Shown here one piece after another: positions 24,878 to 34,072 of a DNA stretch of 64,000 nucleotides. The notes below the pieces were generated by a model. That model was not told the DNA's origin and searched no databases. It saw nothing but the letters and a program-made list of their open reading frames with translations. Location of the stretch: contig NZ_JAHUWT010000003.1 of assembly GCF_019218885.1 (NCBI RefSeq), positions 806,001-870,000 of the forward strand, in the 5' to 3' direction. Origin of the DNA: Bordetella sp. BOR01 (GTDB lineage Bacteria; Pseudomonadota; Gammaproteobacteria; Burkholderiales; Burkholderiaceae_B). The translations under genes and the position numbers were made by a program. The number at the start of each line of letters is the position of its first letter. The first letter of the stretch is position 1.

Positions 24878-25828
24878 CTACCAGCGGCCCGAGGCGCCAC
24901 CGCCGCCGCTGCGGCCGCCGCCACCGCCAAAACCCCCACCACCGCCTCGCCCACCGCCGAAGCCTCCGCCACCACCGAAGCCTCCGCCGCCGCCCCGGCC
25001 GCCGCGGCGCGCCGAATTCAACAGGCGGCGCTTGATACCCAGTACGCCCAGCAGGCCGCTGATCGCAAACCCGCCCACGCCGCCCAGCACGGCCGCCCAC
25101 CAGGTGCCGAACGCCATCCACGACACTGCCGCCGCGGCCAGCCCGGCCACGATGGCCGGCAACCCCAGCATGAAGGCCCCCAGCATCAGGAAGAACGGCC
25201 AGTTCTCTTCCGCGCTGTCATCCTGGGCCTGCACGGGTGGCGGCAAGGGTTCGCCGTCGATCAGCTTTTCAATGGCGGCCACGCCGGCATCGATACCACC
25301 GGCGAAGTCGCCCGCCTGCAAGTGCGGCACGATCTGTTCGCGGATGATGCGGCCGGCCATGGCATCGGGAATGGCGCCTTCCAGCCCGTAGCCGACCTCG
25401 ATGCGCAGGGCGCGGTCATCCTTGGCCACCACCAGCAGCACACCGTCGTCGGTGTTCTTGCGGCCCAGTTTCCATTGGTCGAATACGCGCGTGGCGTACT
25501 GCTCGATCGTGTCGGGTGCCGTGGAAGGCACCATCAGCACCGCGACTTGCGCGCCTTTGCGTTGTTCCAGCGCGGCCAGGCGTTGCTCCAGGGCCTGCCC
25601 GCGGGTGGCATCGAGGGTGCCGGTGGTGTCGGTGACACGCGCCTGCAGGGTCGGCACCGCCGCCGGGGCAGCCGGTTGCGCAGCGGCCGGCATGCCGGCC
25701 AGCAGGCCCGACAGGAACAGCAGGGCGGCCAGCCAGGCGCCGGCGCCTCGCCGCAGCGCCGCCAGCCCGTTACTGGGCCGGGGCCGGGGCCGGGGCCGGA
25801 GCAGGGGCAGGCTTGGGAGCAGTTGCAT
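24878..25828 (-). CDS. TPM domain protein with glycine-rich tail (YgcG-like)
   Basis: A 316-residue secreted or membrane protein of the TPM (TLP18.3/Psb32/MOLO-1) family. After an Arg/Pro-rich N-terminus comes a hydrophobic signal segment (LAALLFLSGLLAGMPAAAQ) and the TPM domain near 55-180 (ARVTDTTGTLDATRG, VLLVVAKDDRALRIEVGYG). Two hydrophobic helices follow (about 205-260), then a C-terminal tail of Gly and Phe repeats (GGGGGFGGG units). The start at 25828 lies inside the 3' end of the LemA gene, overlapping by 59 bp; an alternative non-ATG start nearer the signal is possible. LemA-TPM pairs are a widespread envelope module of unclear function. Confidence 0.85.
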   Translation of the reverse strand: MQLLPSLPLLRPRPRPRPSNGLAALRRGAGAWLAALLFLSGLLAGMPAAAQPAAPAAVPTLQARVTDTTGTLDATRGQALEQRLAALEQRKGAQVAVLMVPSTAPDTIEQYATRVFDQWKLGRKNTDDGVLLVVAKDDRALRIEVGYGLEGAIPDAMAGRIIREQIVPHLQAGDFAGGIDAGVAAIEKLIDGEPLPPPVQAQDDSAEENWPFFLMLGAFMLGLPAIVAGLAAAAVSWMAFGTWWAAVLGGVGGFAISGLLGVLGIKRRLLNSARRGGRGGGGGFGGGGGFGGGRGGGGGFGGGGGRSGGGGASGRW

Positions 25829-26426
25829 CGTTGCTGAAGCGGATCTCTGGCGGCCGCGAAATGGCAGCCTCGTCGGCGACCCCGAAATTGGCCTTCGGCG
25901 CATAGCCGAAGATCTTGGCGGTGATCACCCCCGGGAACTGGCGCACCAGTACGTTGTAGGCCTGCACCGACTGCACGTAGCGGCCACGCGCCACCGAAAT
26001 GCGGTTCTCGGTGCCTTCCAGTTGCACCTGCAGGTCGCGGAACAGGCCATCGGCCTTGAGCTGCGGGTAGTTCTCGGACACGGCGATCAGTCGCGACAGC
26101 GCAGAAGTCAGCTGCCCCTGCGCCTCTTGGAAGCGCTGCACGGCGGCCGGGTCTTCGAGCTGGTCGGCAGTGATCTGCACGCTGCCCACCCTGCTGCGCG
26201 CCTCGGTGACCTGCGTCAGCACGTCGCGCTCGTGCGTCATGTAGGCGTCTACCGCCTTCACCAACTGGGGCACCAGGTCGGCGCGCCGCTGGTATTGATT
26301 CAGCACCTCGGACCAGGCCGCCTTGACCTGCTCGTCAGCCGCCTGGATGCTGTTGTAGCCGCAGCCCGACAGCACCGAGGCTGTCAGTACGACCAGGGAA
26401 AGGCCCAGCCAACGGAAGATATTCAT
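25770..26426 (-). CDS. LemA family lipoprotein
   Basis: A 218-residue LemA protein. The N-terminus MNIFRWLGLSLVVLTASVLSGC is a lipoprotein signal with lipobox LSGC (Cys22). The LemA helical core follows, with NSIQAADEQVKAAWSEVLNQ, RADLVPQLVKAVDAYM and the late VRQFPGVITAKIFGYAP element. The tail is Ala-Pro repeats. The ATG at 26426 is chosen because the lipoprotein signal begins there; the upstream in-frame extension is unsupported. The TPM gene follows in the same operon and overlaps its 3' end. LemA function is unsettled; envelope association is likely. Confidence 0.92.
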   Translation of the reverse strand: MNIFRWLGLSLVVLTASVLSGCGYNSIQAADEQVKAAWSEVLNQYQRRADLVPQLVKAVDAYMTHERDVLTQVTEARSRVGSVQITADQLEDPAAVQRFQEAQGQLTSALSRLIAVSENYPQLKADGLFRDLQVQLEGTENRISVARGRYVQSVQAYNVLVRQFPGVITAKIFGYAPKANFGVADEAAISRPPEIRFSNDATAPKPAPAPAPAPAPAQ

Positions 26427-26603
26427 GGTGTCGTGATTCCTGTCCTGGAACATGGCGTGCCTTCCGCGCCCCACCGGGCACGGCGCGGAAGTGCCGCCAT
26501 TACAGCAGGTCAAGGCCGCTTTGCCCAGGGCGGGGTGTAACGCCCTCTGTCGATTGTTACGGCGCGACACGCAGGTGGGGCGCGCAAACGCGCGCGCATG
26601 GGC

Positions 26604-26760
26604 TACAATGCCTGCGGTGTGCCCAGCCAATCGGCACACATTCGCTGGTGCAAAGCCGCCACGCCTGGCCCCTAGTACGGGCCTTTCATTTTTTCTCCTC
26701 ATCTCGTACGCCTGGATTGGAGTCTCTCAACTTGAGCGACAGGCTGCCGCTGGAGTTGTT
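26604..26760 (+). promoter_or_regulatory. Leader of the DEAD-box helicase gene with terminator-like hairpin
   Basis: A TACAAT -10-like box is at 26604-26609, without a convincing -35. The predicted leader then holds a 7-bp stem GTGTGCC/GGCACAC (26617-26639) and GGCCC-N7-GGGCC (26667-26683) followed by TTTCATTTTTT. The second hairpin looks like an intrinsic terminator placed before the gene, so conditional read-through is possible. The start codon TTG at 26761 has GGAG 5 bp ahead of it. The part from 26427 to 26603 shows nothing else clear. Confidence 0.5.
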
Positions 26761-28236
26761 TTGACTGCCACTATTTCTTTCGCCGACCTCGGTCTGGCCG
26801 ATACCCTTTTGCGCGCCATCGCCGATACCGGCTATACCGCGCCCACCCCCATCCAGGCCCAGGCCATTCCCCAAGTGCTCAAGGGAGGCGACCTGCTGGC
26901 CGCCGCCCAGACCGGCACCGGCAAGACCGCGGGCTTCGTGCTGCCCATCCTGCATCTGCTGATGCAGCAAAAGCCGGCCCTGAAAAAACCCGGCCGCCCG
27001 CGCTGCCTGATCCTGACCCCCACCCGCGAACTCACCGCCCAGGTGGCCGAGTCGGTGCAAACCTACGGCAAGCACACGCCCATGACCTCGATGGTGATGT
27101 TCGGCGGGGTCAACATCAACCCGCAGATCAGCGCGCTGAGAAAGCCGCTGGACATCCTGGTTGCCACCCCCGGCCGCCTGCTGGACCACTGTGGCCAGAA
27201 AACGGTCGACCTGTCCGGCGTCGAGATCCTGGTACTGGACGAAGCCGACCGCATGCTGGACATGGGCTTCATCCGCGATATCCGCAAGGTGCTGGCCCTG
27301 CTGCCCAAGCAGCGCCAGAACTTGCTGTTCTCGGCCACGTTCTCGGACGAAATCCGCAGCCTGGCGCGCGGCGTGCTGAACAACCCGGGCGAAGTCTCGG
27401 TCACCCCGCGCAACACCGCCACCGAACTGGTCACGCAAACCGTGCACCTGGTCGAACAGCATCACAAGCGCGACCTGATCAGCCACATCATCCGTGAAAG
27501 CGGCTGGCACCAGGTGCTGGTATTCACCCGCACCAAGCACGGCGCCAACCGCCTGGCCGAAAAACTGGTGAAAGACGGCCTGAGCGCCGCCGCCATCCAC
27601 GGCAACAAGAGCCAGGCGGCGCGCACCCGCGCCCTGGCGGGCTTCAAGGAAGGCAACGTGGCCGTGCTGGTGGCCACCGATATCGCCGCGCGCGGCCTGG
27701 ACATCGATCAACTGCCGCAAGTGGTGAATTTCGAATTGCCCAACGTGCCCGAAGACTACGTGCACCGCATCGGCCGCACCGGCCGCGCGGGTGCCACGGG
27801 CGCGGCCGTGTCGCTGGTCGACAGCAGCGAGATCAAGCTGCTCAAAGGCATCGAGCGCCTGATCGGCAAGACCATCGAGCGCCATCCGGTACAAGACTGG
27901 ACGCCGCCCGCGGGCAGCAACCCGGCTGCCTACGAACGCCAGGAACGCGATGAAGACAACCGCCAGCCGCGCCGCCAAGGTGCGCCGCGCGGCAATGGCG
28001 GCGACCGCGGTGGCCGGCCCGGCCAGGCGCCTCGCCAGGCTGCCCCGGCCCGGCCCGCCGGCCAGGCCCGCCCGGGCGGACAGCGCCAGGCCCCGGCCGC
28101 GCGCAGCGAACGCCCCGCTGGCGGTCACCGCGCCGACAACCGCGCCCAACCGCAAACGGCACGCCATGCCGAAGGCACGAACCGGCCTTCGGGCCGTCCG
28201 GCGGGCGGTTCGCGTGGAGCGCTGCTGGGCAAGTAA
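26761..28236 (+). CDS. rhlE: DEAD-box ATP-dependent RNA helicase, RhlE-like
   Basis: A 491-residue helicase that unwinds RNA duplexes in ribosome assembly or mRNA decay. All motifs are seen: Q motif [14 protein letters not shown], Walker [31 protein letters not shown] (VLDEADRML), SAT (LLFSATFS), [12 protein letters not shown] and [10 protein letters not shown]. The last 110 residues are Arg/Pro/Gln/Gly-rich and low complexity, as in RNA-binding tails. A TTG at 26761 is chosen as start because the family N-terminus (TISFADLGL) begins there and GGAG precedes it; longer in-frame upstream sequence lacks family features. RhlE is preferred over DeaD because the long DeaD C-terminal RNA-binding domain is absent. 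Confidence 0.9.
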   Translation: MTATISFADLGLADTLLRAIADTGYTAPTPIQAQAIPQVLKGGDLLAAAQTGTGKTAGFVLPILHLLMQQKPALKKPGRPRCLILTPTRELTAQVAESVQTYGKHTPMTSMVMFGGVNINPQISALRKPLDILVATPGRLLDHCGQKTVDLSGVEILVLDEADRMLDMGFIRDIRKVLALLPKQRQNLLFSATFSDEIRSLARGVLNNPGEVSVTPRNTATELVTQTVHLVEQHHKRDLISHIIRESGWHQVLVFTRTKHGANRLAEKLVKDGLSAAAIHGNKSQAARTRALAGFKEGNVAVLVATDIAARGLDIDQLPQVVNFELPNVPEDYVHRIGRTGRAGATGAAVSLVDSSEIKLLKGIERLIGKTIERHPVQDWTPPAGSNPAAYERQERDEDNRQPRRQGAPRGNGGDRGGRPGQAPRQAAPARPAGQARPGGQRQAPAARSERPAGGHRADNRAQPQTARHAEGTNRPSGRPAGGSRGALLGK

Positions 28237-28287
28237 TATCCGTATCCTGCCTTACACACCGGCGGTGCGCCGCCACAGGAAACCGAC

Positions 28288-28917
28288 ATGACGCTCTCGA
28301 CCTGGCTGACCTTCTTCCTGGCTGCCTGGGCCATTTCTTTCTCGCCGGGCGCGGGCGCCATTTCGGCCATGACGTCGGGGCTGAAATACGGCTTCGCGCG
28401 CGGCTACTGGAACACCGCCGGCCTGATCATCGGGATCCTGGCCCAGTTCGTGATCGTGGCGGTGGGCCTGGGCGCGGTGCTGGCCACCTCTGAAATCGCC
28501 TTTTCCGTGGTCAAGTACCTGGGCGTGGCCTACCTGATCTACCTGGGTGTACGCCAGATCCGTACCGATGCGGCGCCGGTGGCCGTGGACACCGGCAATC
28601 CCACGCATTTCTCGGTGCGCGAGCTGGTCGTGCGAGGCATCCTGGTCAATCTCATGAACCCCAAGGGCACGGTGTTCCTGCTGGCGGTCGTGCCGCAGTT
28701 CGTCAATCCGGCCAACGCCCTGACGCCGCAGTACGCGGCGCTGGCGGGTACGCTGGTGTTCACCGACATGGTAGCCATGGGCGTGTACACGCTGCTGGCC
28801 GCCAAAGTGCTGCGGTTGCTGCGCGAGGCGCGCCATATCCGCTGGATGAATCGTATTTTCGGCTCGCTGTTCATCGTGGCGGGCGTTTTCCTGGCTACCT
28901 TCCGCCGCCAAGCGTAA
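28288..28917 (+). CDS. LysE/RhtB family amino-acid exporter
   Basis: A 209-residue inner-membrane exporter of the LysE family with about six hydrophobic helices. The opening WLTFFLAAWAISFSPGAGAI carries the family SPGPG-like motif (here SPGAGAI) near residues 15-21. GLKYGFARGYWNTAGLIIG and FLVNLMNPKG-like sequence (ILVNLMNPKGTVFLLAVVPQ) are characteristic. The likely substrate is an amino acid or homoserine lactone; it cannot be resolved. It lies 51 bp after the helicase gene and 51 bp before prfC. Confidence 0.93.
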   Translation: MTLSTWLTFFLAAWAISFSPGAGAISAMTSGLKYGFARGYWNTAGLIIGILAQFVIVAVGLGAVLATSEIAFSVVKYLGVAYLIYLGVRQIRTDAAPVAVDTGNPTHFSVRELVVRGILVNLMNPKGTVFLLAVVPQFVNPANALTPQYAALAGTLVFTDMVAMGVYTLLAAKVLRLLREARHIRWMNRIFGSLFIVAGVFLATFRRQA

Positions 28918-28968
28918 CGGGCACCGGTGCCGGCGCGCACGATGCGCACCGGTAAAATCGCATCGACC

Positions 28969-30576
28969 ATGAATATTCCCCAAGAAGTCGCCCGGCGACG
29001 CACGTTCGCCATCATTTCCCACCCCGACGCCGGCAAGACCACGCTGACCGAAAAGCTGCTGCTGTTCGCAGGTGCCATCCAGATCGCCGGCAGCGTCAAG
29101 GCCCGCAAGGCCTCGCGGCATGCCTCGTCCGACTGGATGGAAATCGAGAAGCAGCGGGGCATTTCGGTGGCCTCGTCGGTGATGCAGATGGAATACCGCG
29201 ACTGCGTCATCAACCTGCTCGACACCCCGGGCCACCAGGACTTTTCCGAAGACACCTACCGGGTGCTGACCGCGGTGGACGCCGCGCTGATGGTCATCGA
29301 CGCCGCCAACGGCGTCGAACCGCAGACCATCCGGCTGCTGCAGGTCTGCCGGGCCCGCAATACGCCCATCATCACGTTCATCAACAAGATGGACCGCGAA
29401 GTGCGCGAACCCCTGGAACTGCTGTCCGAGATCGAAGGGCACCTGGGCATGGACGCCGTGCCGTTCTCGTGGCCGGTGGGCATGGGCAAGGCGTTCGCCG
29501 GCGTGTTCGACATCCGCCGCGACCGCATGCGCGTGTTCCGTCCCGGCCAGGAACGCCGCTCGGATGACGACGACATCATCCAGGGCCTGGCCAACCCGGA
29601 AATCAACCGCCGCTTCGGCTCGGCTTTCGAGCAGGCCAATGGCGAGATCGAGCTCATCCAGGAAGCCGCCCCTGCGTTCGACCGCGACGCCTTCCTGGCC
29701 GGCAAGCAGACGCCGGTGTTCTTCGGTTCGGCCATCAACAACTTCGGCGTGCAGGAAGTGCTGGACGCGCTGGTGGAACAAGCACCGCCCCCCGGTCCGC
29801 GCCAGGCGCTGGAACGCCTGGTCGAGCCCCAAGAGCCCAAGTTCACGGGCGTGGTGTTCAAAGTACAGGCCAACATGGATCCGGCCCACCGCGACCGCGT
29901 GGCCTTCGTGCGCGTCAGCTCTGGCCGCTTCGAGCGCGGCATGCGCCTGAAAGTGGCTCGCACCAACAAGGAAATGCGGCCCAACAACGTGGTGTCGTTC
30001 CTGTCGCAGCGCCGCGAACTGCTCGACGAGGCCTACGCGGGCGACGTGATCGGCATTCCCAACCACGGCGTGCTGCAACTGGGCGACGTCCTGACCGAAG
30101 GCGAAAGCCTGCGCTTTACCGGGCTGCCATTCTTCGCGCCTGAACTCTTCCAGGCCGTGGAAGTCAAAGATCCTCTACGCATCAAGCAATTGCGTATCGG
30201 CCTGACACAACTGGGCGAAGAAGGCGCCATCCAGGTCTTCCGCCCGGAAGCGTCCGGCGGCACGCTGCTGCTGGGTGCGGTCGGGCAATTGCAGTTCGAA
30301 GTCGTGGCGCACCGCTTGAAGACCGAATACGGTGTCGAGGCTCGCATGTTGCCGTCGCGCTACACCATGGCCCGCTGGATCACCTCTGAGAACCCGCGCG
30401 CGCTGCGCAAGTTCATGGATGCCAACGCGGCACACATCGCCTATGATGTGGTGGATGCGGCGGCTTTTTTGATTGGTTCACCCGCGCAGCTACGCGTGGC
30501 TGAAGACCTGTATCCGGATGTGAAATTCCACGCCATGCGCGAGCACGGCGGCCAGGTCTTCGGAAGCCAGGCTTAG
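28969..30576 (+). CDS. prfC: Peptide chain release factor 3
   Basis: A 535-residue translational GTPase that recycles RF1/RF2 after peptide release. G1 is ISHPDAGKTTLTEKLL near residues 16-31, the switch region includes EKQRGISVASSVMQ, G3 is LLDTPGHQDFSEDTYR and G4 is INKMDRE. The RF3-specific C-terminal region with LGAVGQLQFEVVAHRLKTEY is complete. Length matches the family. The ATG at 28969 is chosen by alignment of the N-terminus (MNIPQEVARRRTFAIISHP); an in-frame upstream start adds 14 residues without family similarity. Confidence 0.97.
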   Translation: MNIPQEVARRRTFAIISHPDAGKTTLTEKLLLFAGAIQIAGSVKARKASRHASSDWMEIEKQRGISVASSVMQMEYRDCVINLLDTPGHQDFSEDTYRVLTAVDAALMVIDAANGVEPQTIRLLQVCRARNTPIITFINKMDREVREPLELLSEIEGHLGMDAVPFSWPVGMGKAFAGVFDIRRDRMRVFRPGQERRSDDDDIIQGLANPEINRRFGSAFEQANGEIELIQEAAPAFDRDAFLAGKQTPVFFGSAINNFGVQEVLDALVEQAPPPGPRQALERLVEPQEPKFTGVVFKVQANMDPAHRDRVAFVRVSSGRFERGMRLKVARTNKEMRPNNVVSFLSQRRELLDEAYAGDVIGIPNHGVLQLGDVLTEGESLRFTGLPFFAPELFQAVEVKDPLRIKQLRIGLTQLGEEGAIQVFRPEASGGTLLLGAVGQLQFEVVAHRLKTEYGVEARMLPSRYTMARWITSENPRALRKFMDANAAHIAYDVVDAAAFLIGSPAQLRVAEDLYPDVKFHAMREHGGQVFGSQA

Positions 30577-30604
30577 GCGGGTCGCCGCAAAGATGAGGGT
30601 AGCA

Positions 30605-31264
30605 ATGTCTTGGCGTGTATTGTTCGCAACGCTCCTGCTCGCGCTGGGCGCCGCGGCGTGGGGCGGAATCCAACTGGGTGATTGGCTGGTGGCGCACGCG
30701 CCCAAGGCTACGGCTGCCCCCGGCCAGGAAGGCGGGGTATCCCAAGAGCCCATCCTTGACGCCAATGGCAGGCCGTATGTGGCGCAACCGCCCCAGCCGC
30801 GGGTCGATGGCACGCTGGGCGTGCCCGAGAAGCCCGCGGGCGAAAGCTGGACGGTGTCCACGGTGTCGCTGTTCGACACCACCACCGACCCCTCGGTACG
30901 CATCTCGCGCGACAACATCAGCATGGACGAAGCACGCGAACTCGCGGCCGCATCGCCGGTGCCGTTGCCGTCCGGCCAATCCGACGTCACCACGCTAGAC
31001 CTGCAGTCGCTGCCGCCCACCACCACGGTGCCGCCGCCGAACCAGCAGGCCTATGCGGTGAACCCGCCGGTCACCGCGCCAACCCAGGCGCCGGCCAACG
31101 CCAACGGTGGCGCCTGGAAAGAAGCGCTGCAACGCGAACTGGCGCATTGCGCCAACCAGGGCTTTTTCCAGCGCCCCACGTGTTCCTGGAACGCCCGCAA
31201 CAAGTATTGCGGCCCCAATCGCGCCTGGGGCACCATCGCCGAATGCCCGCGCCGGCCCGATTGA
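30605..31264 (+). CDS. Hypothetical secreted/anchored protein with Cys-rich C-terminal motif
   Basis: A 219-residue protein of unknown function. An N-terminal hydrophobic helix (VLFATLLLALGAAAWGG) is an anchor or signal, followed by a Pro/Ala/Gln-rich linker of about 130 residues. The final 45 residues form a small domain with four Cys: LAHCANQGFFQRPTCSW, KYCGPNRAWG and AECPRRP. The spacing suggests two disulfides. The ATG at 30605 is chosen over one 12 bases earlier because GAGGGT lies just ahead of it. It follows prfC and faces the PhoX gene convergently. Confidence 0.7.
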   Translation: MSWRVLFATLLLALGAAAWGGIQLGDWLVAHAPKATAAPGQEGGVSQEPILDANGRPYVAQPPQPRVDGTLGVPEKPAGESWTVSTVSLFDTTTDPSVRISRDNISMDEARELAAASPVPLPSGQSDVTTLDLQSLPPTTTVPPPNQQAYAVNPPVTAPTQAPANANGGAWKEALQRELAHCANQGFFQRPTCSWNARNKYCGPNRAWGTIAECPRRPD

Positions 31265-31341
31265 TACCTTAGGCCGCCTGACCGCGCACCGGCTGGCCGG
31301 CGGCCTGGAACGGGCATGCGGCCCGCCCCAGGCCAACCGGC

Positions 31342-33423
31342 TTACGTGCCGACGATGCCGCCGTCTTCTTTCCAGATCACCACAGTGGCCGGGCGCGGCC
31401 GGCTGGCCGCCGAACCGTCCGGCCAGGTCGAGGCCTGCAACGGGTCGGCCTGCGACGATGCCACGTCGGGGCCTTCGCCCGGGTGCTGGATATTGATGAA
31501 CAGGAACTTCTGGTCCGGCGTCCAGGTAATGCCGGTCACCTCGCAACCCACGGGTCCGGTCATGAAGCGGCGGATCTCGCGCGTGACGGGGTTGGCCACC
31601 AGCATCTGGTTGTGGCCCTGGCCCTCGTACTCATCGGTATTGGAATAGTTGCCGTCGGTTTCGATCCACAGCAAGCCCCGCGCATCGAAGGCCAGGCCAT
31701 CGGGGCTGTTGAAGGTGTTGTCCACGTTGATATTGTCTGAACCACTGCGCGGATCGGCTTCGTCGTACAGGTTCGGGTTGCCGGCCAGTACGAAGATATC
31801 CCATTCGAACGCCAGGGCGGTGGGGTTGCCGTCTTGCTCGCGCCAGCGCACGATCTGGCCGTAGACGTTGTCTTCGCGCGGATTGGCCTCGTCGGCCCCC
31901 GGATGGTTGGGGCCGCCCGGAAAGCGCGGGCTGCCGCTGCCGCGGCTGCTGTTGTTGGTCAGCGTCACGTACACTTCGCGCGTCTTGGGATGCACGGCCA
32001 CCCACTCCGGGCGATCCATCGGCGTGGCACCCACGGCATCGGCCGCCTGCCGCGTCTTCACCAGCAGTTCGCCCATGTCCTGGTTGAACAGGTCGCCCAG
32101 CGTGCCGCCGGCCAGCGCCGGGGTGTCCAGCTTCAGGGGCACCCACTCGCCGTTGCCCATCGCATCGCCCGCCGTATCGCCCGCCAGGAAGCGCGCCACG
32201 TACAGTGTGCCGCGGTCCAGCAGCAAGCGGTTCAGCGCGGGCGTGGCTGGATCGTATTTGCCATCGGACACGAACTTGTAGATGTATTCGCTGACCTGGT
32301 CGTCGCCCATGTACACCACCACGCGGCCATCGTCGGCCAATGCCATGGCGGCGTTCTCATGCTTGAAGCGGCCCAGCGCGGTCAGCTTCTTGGGCGTCGA
32401 GTTGGGATCGAACGGGTCGATCTCGACAATCCAGCCAAAGCGGTTGTATTCGTTCGGCTCGGCCGACCAGTCGAATCGCGTGTCATGCGTGTCCCAGCGA
32501 TACGAGCTGCTGGCCGTCTTGCCGCTACCCTTGTAGCGCTGCATGTGGGCCTGGTATTCGACGTCCGGATAATCGACGGTGGCCGCATCCTTCGTACCGA
32601 CGCCGAAGTAATCGGTGAAGTTCTCTTCACAGGTCAAATAGGTGTTCCACAGCGTATAACCGTTGCCGCAATTGCCAAAGGTGCCGAATACGCGCGTGCC
32701 GGAAGTATCGGCCACGGTGCGTGCCAGGCGGCTGCCGGCGGCGGGGCCGACCAGTTGCATGGCCGTGGTGCCATTGATGCTGCGGTTGAAGGGCGAGTCC
32801 AGCACCGGTTCCCAGTGGGTGCCATTGCGGCGGATGTGCACCACCGATGCGCCCTGCGCGTGCTGCGACTTGCGCACCCAGTCCAAGGTCCAGGCGGCAT
32901 TGCCGGGTTCTACGCCCAGCGGGAAGAAGTAATGCGGCGTGATGTATTCATGGTTGGTCACCATCAAGCCTTCGTCGCTGCTGCCCGAGACGCTGTTGCT
33001 GCCGTCGATCGGGAAGAAGTGCATTCCGTCGTGGTTGTAGCCAATCTGCAGCGCCTGTTCATCGCCGGTATTGCCGGCGTCGGCGCGAAACGCCGGTGAA
33101 TGGTTGTGCAGCTTGTCGCCCCAGCGGTTGATCACGGCCCAGGCATAGCCCGCGGGCACGGTCACGGTATCGGCCACGCTGAAGGGCACGGCCTTGAACC
33201 CCATATCGACGGGCTGTGGCGGTGGGTCGCCGCCCCCCGAACTGCCGTCGTCATCGTCGTCGCTGCCGCTGCCGCACGCCGTCAGGCCGGTGCCCAGGAA
33301 ACCTACCGCACCCGCGCCCAGGCCGGCCTTCAGGAAGCCGCGGCGCGACAGCGCATGGCGCACGATGTCATTGAAATGCGTACTGGCAGTGGGGTTGGAC
33401 GGAATGTCGTCGAAATCGGTCAT
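31342..33423 (-). CDS. PhoX family alkaline phosphatase (DUF839), Tat-exported
   Basis: A 693-residue PhoX-type phosphatase, a Ca/Fe-dependent periplasmic enzyme that releases phosphate from organic phosphoesters. The Tat motif SRRGFLKAG is at residues 26-34, followed by a hydrophobic region and a lipobox-like LTAC at 47-50, then an Asp/Ser/Gly-rich linker. The mature domain has the family's GLMVTNHEYITPHYFF, LTCEENFTDYFG, FGWIVEIDPFDP and WIETDGNYSN segments. The start at 33423 gives the Tat signal a normal N-region. It lies between a hypothetical gene and bfr. Phosphate control is expected, but no clear Pho box is seen. Confidence 0.93.
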   Translation of the reverse strand: MTDFDDIPSNPTASTHFNDIVRHALSRRGFLKAGLGAGAVGFLGTGLTACGSGSDDDDDGSSGGGDPPPQPVDMGFKAVPFSVADTVTVPAGYAWAVINRWGDKLHNHSPAFRADAGNTGDEQALQIGYNHDGMHFFPIDGSNSVSGSSDEGLMVTNHEYITPHYFFPLGVEPGNAAWTLDWVRKSQHAQGASVVHIRRNGTHWEPVLDSPFNRSINGTTAMQLVGPAAGSRLARTVADTSGTRVFGTFGNCGNGYTLWNTYLTCEENFTDYFGVGTKDAATVDYPDVEYQAHMQRYKGSGKTASSSYRWDTHDTRFDWSAEPNEYNRFGWIVEIDPFDPNSTPKKLTALGRFKHENAAMALADDGRVVVYMGDDQVSEYIYKFVSDGKYDPATPALNRLLLDRGTLYVARFLAGDTAGDAMGNGEWVPLKLDTPALAGGTLGDLFNQDMGELLVKTRQAADAVGATPMDRPEWVAVHPKTREVYVTLTNNSSRGSGSPRFPGGPNHPGADEANPREDNVYGQIVRWREQDGNPTALAFEWDIFVLAGNPNLYDEADPRSGSDNINVDNTFNSPDGLAFDARGLLWIETDGNYSNTDEYEGQGHNQMLVANPVTREIRRFMTGPVGCEVTGITWTPDQKFLFINIQHPGEGPDVASSQADPLQASTWPDGSAASRPRPATVVIWKEDGGIVGT

Positions 33424-33545
33424 GGCTTTTCCTGTTCCGGGAATAGGTGGTACGCCCCTCTGAGATCGGGGGTTGGCACGCATGTTCGCCAAGACAGGTT
33501 GCGTGGGCATGACAGGGCATTTTTTGCCTTGGGGCGGCCCGCGGC

Positions 33546-33572
33546 AAAAAAAAAGCCCGCTGGTGCGGGCCT
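33546..33572 (-). terminator. Rho-independent terminator of the bacterioferritin gene
   Basis: On the minus strand GCCCGC, a four-base ACCA loop and GCGGGC are followed by nine T residues, about 25 bp past the bfr stop codon. This is a strong intrinsic terminator in the right orientation. Confidence 0.92.
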
Positions 33573-33595
33573 TGGGTGTTGCCTGGCAGTGCGGA

Positions 33596-34072
33596 TCAGT
33601 CTTCGACTTCCATCTGGCTTTGCAGGTAGTTCTGCAGGCCGACCTTGTCGATCAGTTCGATCTGGGTTTCCAGATAATCGATGTGCTCTTCGGTATCGTC
33701 CAGGATGTCCTGGAACAGATCGCGCGACACATAGTCGCGTACCGATTCGCAATGCGCGATGGCGTCTTTCACGGTGGCCTGGGCGCCTTGTTCCAGCTTC
33801 AGGTCACAGGACAGCATTTCGGGCACGTCTTCGCCGATCAGCAGCTTGTGCAGGTCTTGCAGGTTGGGCAGGCCGTCGAGCATCAGGATGCGCTCGATCA
33901 GTCGATCGGCGTGCTTCATTTCGCCGATCGACTCTTCGTACTCGTGCTTGCCCAGTTTCTTCAGGCCCCAATGACCCAGGATGCGGGCATGCAGGAAATA
34001 CTGGTTGATGGCCGTCAGTTCGTTGGTCAGTTGCTTGTTCAGGAACTGGATGACAGTCTTGTCGCCTTTCAT
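33596..34072 (-). CDS. bfr: Bacterioferritin
   Basis: A 158-residue haem-containing iron-storage protein that forms 24-mer shells. Landmark residues match E. coli Bfr numbering: Glu18, Tyr25, Glu51, Met52 (haem ligand, in [13 protein letters not shown]), His54, Glu94 and His130. The position of the ferroxidase ligand Glu127 is Thr here ([12 protein letters not shown]), with Glu128 and Glu129 next to it. Length is exactly that of E. coli Bfr. The ATG at 34072 begins [16 protein letters not shown] bfd gene with a Fur box lies 2.5 kb away. A strong terminator follows. Confidence 0.96.
   Translation of the reverse strand: MKGDKTVIQFLNKQLTNELTAINQYFLHARILGHWGLKKLGKHEYEESIGEMKHADRLIERILMLDGLPNLQDLHKLLIGEDVPEMLSCDLKLEQGAQATVKDAIAHCESVRDYVSRDLFQDILDDTEEHIDYLETQIELIDKVGLQNYLQSQMEVED

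Noticed and set aside
31271-31306. AGGCCGCC/GGCGGCCT stem between convergent genes as bidirectional terminator
   Set aside because: The loop is 20 nt and there is no U-tract on either strand; not enough to call it.
33493-33515. Two CTGTC-type repeats upstream of PhoX, suggesting a Pho box
   Set aside because: The repeats are 18 bp apart start to start, whereas a Pho box needs about 11 bp; the flanking bases do not match.
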